This document shows, one piece after another, positions 1 through 7,124 of a stretch of 18,671 bases of DNA. Every line of letters starts with the position of its first letter. The first letter of the stretch is position 1. A model generated the notes under the pieces. It was given only the letters and a program-made list of their open reading frames with translations, was not told the DNA's origin and did not search any database. The stretch spans positions 1 through 18,671 of the forward strand of contig VFKK01000207.1 in the NCBI GenBank assembly GCA_009885605.1, in the 5' to 3' direction. The translations under genes and the position numbers were made by a program. The DNA comes from Cyclobacteriaceae bacterium (GTDB lineage: Bacteria; Bacteroidota; Bacteroidia; Cytophagales; Cyclobacteriaceae).

Positions 1-2
1 AT

Positions 3-755
3 TTTCTGGAAAAGTCAAATTCTCATTTTGATCTGATTTATGCTGATCCTGCGAGAAGAGGAATAGGCAATAAGAAGCTGTACCGCCTTCAGGATTGTGA
101 ACCTGATGTGGTCACGGCCTGGGAATTGATGAAAAGCAAATCAGATCACATCCTGATTAAAGCCTCGCCTATGCTGGATATTTCGCAGGCGCAGACAGAG
201 CTTCCTGATGTTCAGAAAGTCCTGGTGATATCTGTGAAAAATGAGGTCAAGGAGCTTTTATTGGAATGGTCGAGGGGAAAAGAGAATTCGAAATCGAGCA
301 AGGTTGAAATTGAAGCGGTGGATTTGGCCGAAATGGAAGCTCATTTCAGTTTTTCCCTTTCCGAAGAATCTGAGGCAGAATCCGTTTTCGGAGAAGTGGA
401 AGCTTACCTGATCGAGCCGCTTTCTGCTATTTTGAAAGCAGGAGCTTTCAAGAGTTTTGGGCAGCGATTTGCCCTGAAAAAATTAGAAAAGAACAGCCAT
501 CTCTACACTTCAGCGAGTTTACCGAAAGAAATCCCGGGAAGAGTTTTTGAAGTTTTGAGCGAAATTCAGCCTAAAAAAGAGATTGTCAAGAAGCTTTTTC
601 CTTCAGCAAAAGTGAATGTGATTACCCGGAATTATGCGACCGGTTCAGAAGAATTCAAGAAAAAACTGGGGTTGAAAGATGGGGGCGAGGATTTTTTGAT
701 TGGCACCAGAACTGGAGGCGGATTTAAGGTTTTTCATTGCCGGGTGGTAAAATAA
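3..755 (+). CDS. Class I SAM-dependent methyltransferase, THUMP-like (PG_1098-type), 5'-truncated by window edge
   Basis: The reading frame is open from the first complete codon, so the gene begins upstream of the window; the GTG at 108 is only an internal valine. About 250 C-terminal residues are visible. Near the left edge the protein reads FDLIYADPARR. This is motif IV of class I methyltransferases, with the D-P-A-R-R form typical of the Bacteroidota family that carries a PG_1098 ferredoxin-like domain and a C-terminal THUMP-like domain. The remaining residues fit the latter domains, ending in a G-T-R-T-G-G-G segment and a short beta strand. The family is presumed to methylate an RNA or other nucleic acid in the cytoplasm, but the substrate is not established. 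The gene converges on the DUF4834 gene, with a hairpin terminator 6 bases after its stop. Family assignment is fairly sure; the substrate is unknown. Confidence 0.8.
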   Translation, partial: FLEKSNSHFDLIYADPARRGIGNKKLYRLQDCEPDVVTAWELMKSKSDHILIKASPMLDISQAQTELPDVQKVLVISVKNEVKELLLEWSRGKENSKSSKVEIEAVDLAEMEAHFSFSLSEESEAESVFGEVEAYLIEPLSAILKAGAFKSFGQRFALKKLEKNSHLYTSASLPKEIPGRVFEVLSEIQPKKEIVKKLFPSAKVNVITRNYATGSEEFKKKLGLKDGGEDFLIGTRTGGGFKVFHCRVVK

Positions 756-760
756 AAAAA

Positions 761-780
761 GTGAAGGATTATTCCTTCAC
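761..780. terminator. Hairpin terminator between convergent genes
   Basis: A perfect 8-bp inverted repeat, GTGAAGGA / TCCTTCAC with a TTAT loop, lies 6 bases past the methyltransferase stop. On the minus strand it is followed by a T-rich tract (complement of 751-760), as in an intrinsic terminator for the carB-DUF4834 transcript. On the plus strand the 3' flank is only TTCTTC, so termination of the methyltransferase there may be weaker. The minus-strand stop codon of the DUF4834 gene (769-771) sits inside the loop, so the last codons of that gene form one arm of the stem. Confidence 0.75.
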
Positions 781-1026
781 TTCTTCATAATCGACGTATT
801 CTCCGCCTTGGAGATCTTTTTGATTTTTCTTCAGATGCTCTCTAGGGACAAAATCTACATTCACTCCTGCTTCCGGCCTGGTTTTTCGCTGCTGTTCACG
901 TTGTTGCTCTCTCGAAACTTCGCTTACCTGCCGCGCAAATTTCGCCAGCTTGGTACGTAAGAAATACCTCACCAACTGGCCCAAAAGCCATCCAACACCG
1001 AGAAGAATTAAAAGAAATTTTACCAA
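769..1026 (-). CDS. DUF4834 family small membrane protein
   Basis: This 85-residue protein has one N-terminal hydrophobic helix (about residues 3-25). A basic, glutamine-rich stretch (about 30-50, with repeated REQQRE) likely forms a short amphipathic or coiled segment, and the tail is acidic, ending in G-G-E-Y-V-D-Y-E-E-V-K-E. This layout and the GEYVDYEE-type C-terminus match Bacteroidota DUF4834, whose function is unknown. The start is a TTG at 1024-1026: an in-frame stop lies four codons upstream, the only nearby ATG is out of frame, and MVKFLLIL is a sensible start of the membrane helix. It lies 24 bases after the carB stop on the same strand, so it is probably co-transcribed with carB. 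Its last codons overlap the terminator hairpin. Confidence 0.75.
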   Translation of the reverse strand: MVKFLLILLGVGWLLGQLVRYFLRTKLAKFARQVSEVSREQQREQQRKTRPEAGVNVDFVPREHLKKNQKDLQGGEYVDYEEVKE

Positions 1027-1050
1027 GACATTTAAATTTTATGAGTGAGC

Positions 1051-3870
1051 TTATCTGCTCAAATAGAGATTTCGCTCAGCGTAGATTTTGAGAAAATAAT
1101 CATCCATCAGATCGTCAATAAAGTAAATCGCTTCACCTGTTGACTTCATTTCTGGTCCCAATTCCTTATTTACATTCGGGAATTTATGGAAAGAGAAAAT
1201 CGGTTCCTTGATTGCATAACCCTTTTTCACAGGATTGAATTCAAAGTCTGTTACTTTATTCTCTCCCAGCATCACCTTTACGGCATAATTGACGTAAGGT
1301 TCCTGATATGCTTTGCAAATAAAAGGCACCGTTCGTGAAGCTCTTGGGTTGGCTTCGATGATGTAGACTTTGTCATTTTTGATCGCAAACTGGATATTGA
1401 TCAATCCAACTGTCTTCAATGCCAACGCGATTTTCTCGGTATGAACTTCTATCTGTCTCATCACCAGGTCACCCAAATTGTAGGGAGGCAATACCGCGTA
1501 GGAATCTCCGGAGTGAATTCCAGCCGGCTCAATATGTTGCATGATGCCGATAATGTAAACGTTTTCTCCGTCACATATTGCATCAGCTTCTGCTTCAATC
1601 GCATTTTCGAGGAAGTGATCCAGCAGAATCTCATTGTTCGGGATATCTCTCAGGACATTGACTACATGCTGCTCAAGTTCATTCTCGTTGATTACGATTT
1701 TCATGCCTTGTCCACCCAGTACATAACTCGGTCGAACCAGCAACGGGAAGCCAATTCTTTTGCAAAGCTCAAGCGCTTCGTCTGTATTATGAATGGTACC
1801 AAACTCCGGGTAAGGAATTCCGAGATCCATTAAAAGGGTTGAAAATCGACCTCTGTCCTCTGCCAAATCCAGCGCTTCGTAACTCGTTCCTATTATCTTG
1901 ATTCCGTATTTATCCAGCTTTTCGGCAAGTTTCAACGCGGTCTGACCACCCAACTGAACAATCACTCCAACCGGATTCTCGTGAAGGATGATCTCGTATA
2001 TATGCTCCCAAAACACCGGTTCAAAGTACAACTTATCAGCAATGTCAAAGTCTGTGGAAACTGTCTCCGGATTGCAGTTGATCATGATGGTTTCATAGCC
2101 ACATTCTTTTGCAGCCAAGACGCCATGCACACATGAGTAGTCAAATTCAATCCCCTGACCAACGCGGTTTGGACCGGAGCCCAAGACCACAACTTTCTTC
2201 TTCTCAGATCTGATAGATTCATTTTCCTCTCCGAAAGTGGAATAATAATAGGGAGTTTGTGCCGCGAACTCTGCTGCACAGGTATCAACTTGCTTGTAAA
2301 CACGCTTGATGCCCAATTCATGGTACCGCTTGTTAAATACTTCGCTTTCGAGGCAATCCAGCAAATGCCCTAACTGACGATCTGAATAGCCCTTCTTCTT
2401 GGCTGAATCCATAAGTTCAAACGGGATCGAATTGATTTTAAACTTTTCAATCTCAGCCTCCAGGTGAATAAATTCCTCGATTTGCTTGAGGAACCACTTA
2501 TCGATTTTGGTCAGATCATGGATGGTTCGGAAAGAAATCCCAAGTTTGAATGCATCATAAATATGGAATAACCTGTCCCAGCTTGGATTTGCCAAAGAGT
2601 AAAGAATTTTAGCCTGATCTCTCAGTTCTTTCCCGTCTGCGCCAAGGCCGTTTCTCTTGATTTCAAGAGACTGACAAGCTTTTTGCAAAGCCTCCTGAAA
2701 ATTCCGACCTATGCCCATTACTTCACCGACAGACTTCATGGATAGACCCAATCTTCTGTCGCAATCCTTGAATTTATCAAAGTTCCAGCGAGGGATTTTT
2801 ACGATTACGTAATCAATCGATGGCTCAAAAAATGCTGAAGTATTTCCGGTAATTGAATTCTGAAGTTCATCCAGATTGTATCCGATGGCTAGTTTAGCAG
2901 CCACTTTTGCAATTGGGTATCCGGTTGCTTTTGATGCCAAAGCAGATGATCTGGAAACTCGCGGATTGATCTCGATACCGATGATGGTTTGATTATCAGG
3001 ACTCACCGCAAACTGCACATTACAGCCTCCGGCAAAATTTCCTATACTATTCATCATCGTGATGGCATAATTTCTCATGCGTTGATAAACCGTATCCGGT
3101 AAAGTCAAAGCCGGAGCGACAGTGATCGAATCCCCTGTATGCACTCCACATGGGTCAAAATTTTCAATGGAACAGATCACGATCATGTTCCCGATATTGT
3201 CCCGCATCACTTCCAGCTCGTACTCTTTCCAGCCCATGATGCTTTGCTCAATCAGCACTTCATGGACCGGAGAAGCCTGAAGGCCTGCAACCAGATATTT
3301 TTCAAAGTCTTCTTCTTTCTCCACAAAAGCTCCACCAGCGCCGCCAAGGGTATAGGAAGCGCGAATAATCAATGGAAAACCAATCTCTTGAGCAATTTCT
3401 TTGCCTTGAAGGAAGGAAGTTGCAGTGTCGCCTAAGCAAACATCCACCCCGATTTTCTCCATCAGAGCTTTGAATTTCTCACGGTTTTCGGCTGTATCGA
3501 TGGCTTCGATATCCACGCCTATCATTTTGACTCCAAACTTATTCCAGACTCCGCCTTTGTCGCAATCAATTGCAAGATTCAAAGCAGTCTGCCCGCCCAT
3601 GGTTGGCAAAACTGAGTCGATGTCCGGGTGATCTGTGAGGATTTTGACGATGGATTTCTTATCCAAAGGAAGTAAATACACGTTGTCTGCAGTCACGGGA
3701 TCGGTCATGATCGTCGCCGGATTGGAGTTGATCAGAGTGACTATGATGCCTTCTTCACGGAGAGATCTTGCCGCTTGGGAACCTGCATAATCAAATTCGC
3801 AAGCTTGACCAATTACGATGGGGCCGGAACCAATTATGAGAACGTGCTTTATGCTACTGTCTTTAGGCAT
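1051..3870 (-). CDS. carB: Carbamoyl-phosphate synthase large subunit, lacking the MGS-like regulatory domain
   Basis: This 939-residue cytoplasmic enzyme makes carbamoyl phosphate from bicarbonate, ammonia (from the small subunit CarA) and two ATP, feeding pyrimidine and arginine synthesis. The two homologous halves are clear. The first has the pre-ATP-grasp signature G-S-G-P-I-V-I-G-Q-A-C-E-F-D-Y (14-28), the first ATP-grasp glycine loop (L-G-G-A-G-G, 175-180) and the metal-binding E-I-N-P-R-V-S-R-S-S (300-309). An oligomerisation region spans about 400-550. The second half repeats G-S-G-P-N-R-V-G-Q-G-I-E-F-D-Y (564-578), L-G-G-Q-G (718-722) and E-A-N-P-R-A-S-R (839-846). The protein ends about 30 residues after L-G-P-E-M-K-S-T-G-E. 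In E. coli CarB (about 1073 residues) this point is followed by the roughly 135-residue MGS domain that binds UMP, IMP and ornithine. The reading frame is intact, so this is a short form and not a broken gene; I believe it is usual in this lineage. carA is not in the window. Confidence 0.97.
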   Translation of the reverse strand: MPKDSSIKHVLIIGSGPIVIGQACEFDYAGSQAARSLREEGIIVTLINSNPATIMTDPVTADNVYLLPLDKKSIVKILTDHPDIDSVLPTMGGQTALNLAIDCDKGGVWNKFGVKMIGVDIEAIDTAENREKFKALMEKIGVDVCLGDTATSFLQGKEIAQEIGFPLIIRASYTLGGAGGAFVEKEEDFEKYLVAGLQASPVHEVLIEQSIMGWKEYELEVMRDNIGNMIVICSIENFDPCGVHTGDSITVAPALTLPDTVYQRMRNYAITMMNSIGNFAGGCNVQFAVSPDNQTIIGIEINPRVSRSSALASKATGYPIAKVAAKLAIGYNLDELQNSITGNTSAFFEPSIDYVIVKIPRWNFDKFKDCDRRLGLSMKSVGEVMGIGRNFQEALQKACQSLEIKRNGLGADGKELRDQAKILYSLANPSWDRLFHIYDAFKLGISFRTIHDLTKIDKWFLKQIEEFIHLEAEIEKFKINSIPFELMDSAKKKGYSDRQLGHLLDCLESEVFNKRYHELGIKRVYKQVDTCAAEFAAQTPYYYSTFGEENESIRSEKKKVVVLGSGPNRVGQGIEFDYSCVHGVLAAKECGYETIMINCNPETVSTDFDIADKLYFEPVFWEHIYEIILHENPVGVIVQLGGQTALKLAEKLDKYGIKIIGTSYEALDLAEDRGRFSTLLMDLGIPYPEFGTIHNTDEALELCKRIGFPLLVRPSYVLGGQGMKIVINENELEQHVVNVLRDIPNNEILLDHFLENAIEAEADAICDGENVYIIGIMQHIEPAGIHSGDSYAVLPPYNLGDLVMRQIEVHTEKIALALKTVGLINIQFAIKNDKVYIIEANPRASRTVPFICKAYQEPYVNYAVKVMLGENKVTDFEFNPVKKGYAIKEPIFSFHKFPNVNKELGPEMKSTGEAIYFIDDLMDDYFLKIYAERNLYLSR

Positions 3871-3917
3871 TTCAAGTGGGGATAGAGAGAAAGAAATTAC
3901 TTAGGTCCAAATTGGTG

Positions 3918-3925
3918 CAAAATTA
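3918..3925 (-). promoter_or_regulatory. Candidate carB promoter, -7 box TAATTTTG
   Basis: On the minus strand TAATTTTG matches the Bacteroidota -7 consensus TAnnTTTG exactly and lies about 48 bases upstream of the carB ATG. No good TTTG/TTG -33 box sits 19-20 bases further upstream; a TTTG is present but too close (11 bases). The match is short and the region AT-rich, so this is a moderate call. Confidence 0.4.
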
Positions 3926-3950
3926 GATAAATTTTTCAAAGGGGAACGGA

Positions 3951-3958
3951 TATGTTTG
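3951..3958 (+). promoter_or_regulatory. Candidate promoter for the central operon, -7 box TATGTTTG
   Basis: TATGTTTG on the plus strand is an exact TAnnTTTG match in the divergent intergenic region, about 175 bases upstream of the first operon gene. No clear -33 TTG element accompanies it. If real it would leave a 5' leader of roughly 165 bases; I see no convincing riboswitch or operator repeat in that leader. The remainder of 3871-4133 is AT-rich and shows nothing else recognisable. Confidence 0.28.
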
Positions 3959-4133
3959 ATTAATCTCAAATCTGCTTCCTCCCTGGAATCAAATGGTTGA
4001 TCTACCTAGTAAAAAATCGACCCCCGATAAATCAGGCTGGTAATGAAAAGGATATTTCCTATTTTATGCAATTCTTCTACAAATTGATTAACCATTTTAG
4101 CCCTTTATCCAAACTTTCCTGAACCCAAAACCC

Positions 4134-4346
4134 ATGAAACCTAAAATTTGGAATGCCATCATCTTTGCCGTTTTAGCACTTGCGGTAGGCTCCTATTGGC
4201 TTGTTTTCGAAGAAAACAAACTGGCGCCTGAGCTATTTAATATCCCGTTTATTTTTTGGTCAGGCTTCCTGATCAGTGTATTGGTAGTAGCACTCACCTT
4301 CCTTGCCTCTGTTTTTTTTCCACATGATGATCCGAAAAAACAATGA
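4134..4346 (+). CDS. Small two-helix membrane protein, likely symporter-associated (DUF3311/YhdT-like)
   Basis: The 70 residues contain two hydrophobic helices (about 7-24 and 39-62) joined by a short polar loop, with a charged tail H-D-D-P-K-K-Q. The loop and second helix read P-E-L-F-N-I-P-F-I-F-W. This resembles the P-x-L-F-G-x-P-x-F-x-W pattern of DUF3311 and related small proteins (such as YhdT, next to PanF) that are encoded just before sodium:solute symporters. Here too the next gene is such a symporter, and its ATG overlaps this stop (ATGA at 4343-4346), implying translational coupling. I infer an accessory subunit or assembly partner of the transporter. The family assignment rests on pattern and context only, since the protein is too short for a firm call. 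Confidence 0.65.
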   Translation: MKPKIWNAIIFAVLALAVGSYWLVFEENKLAPELFNIPFIFWSGFLISVLVVALTFLASVFFPHDDPKKQ

Positions 4347-5755
4347 TTGGCTGGCTGATTTTCTTTTTCACGCTATTCCTGGGGTCTCTTGGTTATGCCT
4401 CCTACATATCCTATCAGAAAAACCGGTCCTCGGATGATTTTATGCTTGCCGGCTCCAATATTGGGGCAATTCTTGGATTTCTGACCTTTTCTGCGGCTTT
4501 GTTCAGTGCATTTACTTTCATGGGAATGCCGGATTTCTTCCGGACACACGGAGTTGGCGCCTGGATTTTTCTAGCGCTTTCAGATGCTTTTATGGTGTTT
4601 TTACTGGTGTGGTTTGGCTACTCTTTGAGAAAGAGGGCTGCGCTCACCGGATATAAAGGTGTCGCTGGCTTTATCCAGACTTGCTACCAGAATCGGTATG
4701 CGGGATACCTCATTTTCGTGAGTTCTTTTCTGTTTCTGATTCCCTATGTAGCCATTCAGATTCGCGGGATTTCGATCTTTCTGAATGCAGCTTTCCCGGA
4801 TATGCTTCCTTACTGGTCATGGGCTGCGATTTTGGTTGTTTTGATGCTCGTATATTCTGAAATCGGGGGTTTAAAAGCCATTGTTTACAGCGATGCCATT
4901 CAAGGCGTAATTATGCTGGCCGTCATTTGGATTATCGGAGTAACCTGCCTGAAAATGGCAGGTGGTCTCGAACCAGCCTTGGCACAAGTGGCAGAAACAA
5001 ATCCCGGACTTTTGACTTTGCCCGGTCCCAAGGGACTATTTACGAGTCCTTTTCTGGTCGCTTCGGCAATTGCCATTGTACTCATTCCGATTTCTCAGCC
5101 GCAGTTCACCACCCGATTGGTGGTATTGAAAAGCCTGAAGTCTGTGCATAAAATGGCCTACGCTGTGGGAATTTTTGCCATCCTCGTGATTTTGCCTACT
5201 GCCTTTATCGGCTTGTATGGAGCTGTCAAATATCCTGATGCAAGCACCGCAGATTTCCTTTCGAGTGCATTACTTTTCGATCAGCCTGTTCCTGTAGCTG
5301 CCTTGGCTGTTGTTGGCTTATTCGCTGCCTGCCTCTCCACAACAAACGCGCAGATTTTTGCTCTTGGTACGGAGCTTCGTTCGCTTTTGTCAGGATCAGA
5401 CAAGTTTAATATGCGAGTGACTCAGGTTTCAATCGTTGTATTCTCGCTCATCGTTTTAGTATTTTCAACTTACATGAGTGATGAATTGGTACTCTTGGCA
5501 AGAGTGAGTTTTACAGGAACTTCAATGATCGCACCTGTTGTATTGGGAGCGGTGATTTTCAAAAACCCACCAAAATCCCTGTTAGTTCTTTCGAGCATCG
5601 CGCTTGGCTACTTTGTACTTTCATTGGCGGGATTTGTACCGGATCGCTTCGGCGAACTTCCACTCGACTTTGTGATGTACTGTGTATTATTTGTTTTGAC
5701 CCTTATCCTGATGCTGAGCCATCATTTTACCCAAAAGACAACCCATGCAGCTTGA
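4343..5755 (+). CDS. Sodium:solute symporter (SSS family)
   Basis: This 470-residue integral membrane protein has about 13 hydrophobic segments, the usual length and layout of the SSS family (PanF, PutP and SGLT relatives), which couple Na+ entry to uptake of organic solutes. Supporting features are the N-terminal S-S-D-D-F-M-L-A-G-S segment after the first helix, the F-S-A-F-T-F-M-G-M-P-D-F-F region in the next helix (family pattern F-x-G-x-P) and the S-Q-P-Q-F-T-T-R-L loop in the middle of the protein. The overall resemblance is to the pantothenate-like branch, but the substrate cannot be read from sequence. Its neighbours suggest an unsaturated uronide or another glycoside. It overlaps the upstream small membrane protein by 4 bases and the downstream hydrolase by 11, so it sits inside a tightly coupled operon. 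Confidence 0.93.
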   Translation: MIGWLIFFFTLFLGSLGYASYISYQKNRSSDDFMLAGSNIGAILGFLTFSAALFSAFTFMGMPDFFRTHGVGAWIFLALSDAFMVFLLVWFGYSLRKRAALTGYKGVAGFIQTCYQNRYAGYLIFVSSFLFLIPYVAIQIRGISIFLNAAFPDMLPYWSWAAILVVLMLVYSEIGGLKAIVYSDAIQGVIMLAVIWIIGVTCLKMAGGLEPALAQVAETNPGLLTLPGPKGLFTSPFLVASAIAIVLIPISQPQFTTRLVVLKSLKSVHKMAYAVGIFAILVILPTAFIGLYGAVKYPDASTADFLSSALLFDQPVPVAALAVVGLFAACLSTTNAQIFALGTELRSLLSGSDKFNMRVTQVSIVVFSLIVLVFSTYMSDELVLLARVSFTGTSMIAPVVLGAVIFKNPPKSLLVLSSIALGYFVLSLAGFVPDRFGELPLDFVMYCVLFVLTLILMLSHHFTQKTTHAA

Positions 5756-7124
5756 TTCATCTTTTAAAATTGCTCAGCTGGAAGCGCCTTTGAAACGATT
5801 CTGGGAACTCTCAGCTGAGAAAATTCTCCGAATAGAAAAATCCTTTAACCCTGCGAAAGGTGCTCCGGTTTTTACCGAAAAAGGAAAATACGTAACCCGC
5901 GGATGGACCGAGTGGACCCAGGGTTTCCAATATGGCTCTTCCTTACTTCAGTTTGATGCCACCGGAGAAGAGCAATTTCTCCAGATCGGCAGAGAAAATA
6001 CGGTACGAAAAATGGCGCCCCATCTCACCCACACAGGAGTTCATGACCACGGCTTCAACAATGTGAGCACCTATGGAAATCTCCTGAGAATGCTGGAGGA
6101 AGGCAAAATCGAGGGTTCGGTTTGGGAAAAAGAGTTTTACCAACTTGCCATCAAAGTTAGCGGATCTGTCCAGGCGCTTCGCTGGACCACTATTCCAGGA
6201 GGCGGATATATGTATTCGTTTAATGGTCCTCATTCGCTTTTCGTGGATACGATCCGCACTTGCCGGGTTCTGATCCTTTCCCATGGGTTGGGCCACGTGC
6301 TTCAGGGAGAAAATGACAAGCAGATTAATCTCCTCCACCGTGCAATTCAACATTTGCTGAGTACGGTTCGATTTTCGATTTTCTATGGGAAAGGAAGGGA
6401 CCGCTACGATCTCGCTGGCCGTACTGCTCACGAAATTATTTTTAACACCAATGACGGAAATTACCGCTGCCCTAATTCCCAACAAGGCTACACCGGGTTC
6501 AGTACCTGGACCCGCGGACTTGCCTGGGCAATTGCAGGGCTTGGAGAAACGCTGGAGATTTTAGACAAAATCCCGGAATCCGATTATTCAGAGATCATTT
6601 CCAAAGAAGCTCTGACAGCTGAACTTTCACAGGCAGCCATCGCTACTACAGAGTTTTACCTGGCAAATACTCCAACTGACGGCATACCTTATTGGGACAC
6701 GGGAGCACCGAATTTGCATAAAATGGGAGATTACCTGAATCGGCCTTCTGACCCTTACAATGCACACGAACCAGTCGACAGCTCCGCGGCAAGTATTGCT
6801 GCTCAGGGATTTTTTAGAATAGGAAACTGGCTTAGGACAACCGACCCGAAAAGATCAGCCAAATACATTCAAGTGGGTGGTCAGCTTGCTCAAAGGCTTT
6901 TCGGAGAACCTTATCTGTCAACTGATTCAGCGCATCAGGGAATGATTTTGCATTCGATTTACCATCAGCCAAATGGCTGGGATTATGCGCCCGATCCGGC
7001 TTTGGCACCTCATGGCGAGTCGAGTATGTGGGGAGATTATCATGCCCGGGAACTTGCTTTGCTTTTACAAAGGATACTTCGTGGAGAAAAGTATTACAGC
7101 TTTTATAACTGCATTGCGAAATGA
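5745..7124 (+). CDS. GH88-like unsaturated uronyl hydrolase, cytoplasmic
   Basis: This 459-residue protein has no signal peptide and fits the (alpha/alpha)6-barrel unsaturated glucuronyl hydrolases of family GH88 (GH105 is the related fold). These enzymes hydrate the C4-C5 double bond of an unsaturated uronic acid and so release the partner sugar or aglycone. Visible family motifs in order: H-D-H-G-F at 100-104 with candidate catalytic D101; S-L-F-V-D-T-I at 164-170 with D168, matching the second catalytic Asp region; W-T-R-G-L-A-W at 255-261; D-G-I-P-Y-W-D at 312-318; D-S-S-A-A-S-I-A-A-Q-G at 345-355; and the C-terminal S-S-M-W-G-D-Y-H-A-R-E-L at 426-437. It is some 60-80 residues longer than typical GH88 enzymes. 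It overlaps the symporter stop by 11 bases and the next gene by ATGA. The substrate is unknown, and no polysaccharide lyase or SusCD pair is in the window. Confidence 0.82.
   Translation: MQLDSSFKIAQLEAPLKRFWELSAEKILRIEKSFNPAKGAPVFTEKGKYVTRGWTEWTQGFQYGSSLLQFDATGEEQFLQIGRENTVRKMAPHLTHTGVHDHGFNNVSTYGNLLRMLEEGKIEGSVWEKEFYQLAIKVSGSVQALRWTTIPGGGYMYSFNGPHSLFVDTIRTCRVLILSHGLGHVLQGENDKQINLLHRAIQHLLSTVRFSIFYGKGRDRYDLAGRTAHEIIFNTNDGNYRCPNSQQGYTGFSTWTRGLAWAIAGLGETLEILDKIPESDYSEIISKEALTAELSQAAIATTEFYLANTPTDGIPYWDTGAPNLHKMGDYLNRPSDPYNAHEPVDSSAASIAAQGFFRIGNWLRTTDPKRSAKYIQVGGQLAQRLFGEPYLSTDSAHQGMILHSIYHQPNGWDYAPDPALAPHGESSMWGDYHARELALLLQRILRGEKYYSFYNCIAK

Noticed and set aside
1441..1833. Plus-strand open frame of 130 codons opposite carB
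   Set aside because: It is fully contained in carB coding sequence and has no supporting motif or start context.
5943..6485. Long antisense open frame of 180 codons inside the GH88-like gene
   Set aside because: It lies wholly opposite a gene with clear family motifs, its translation shows no recognisable domain, and it is best explained as a by-product of codon usage.
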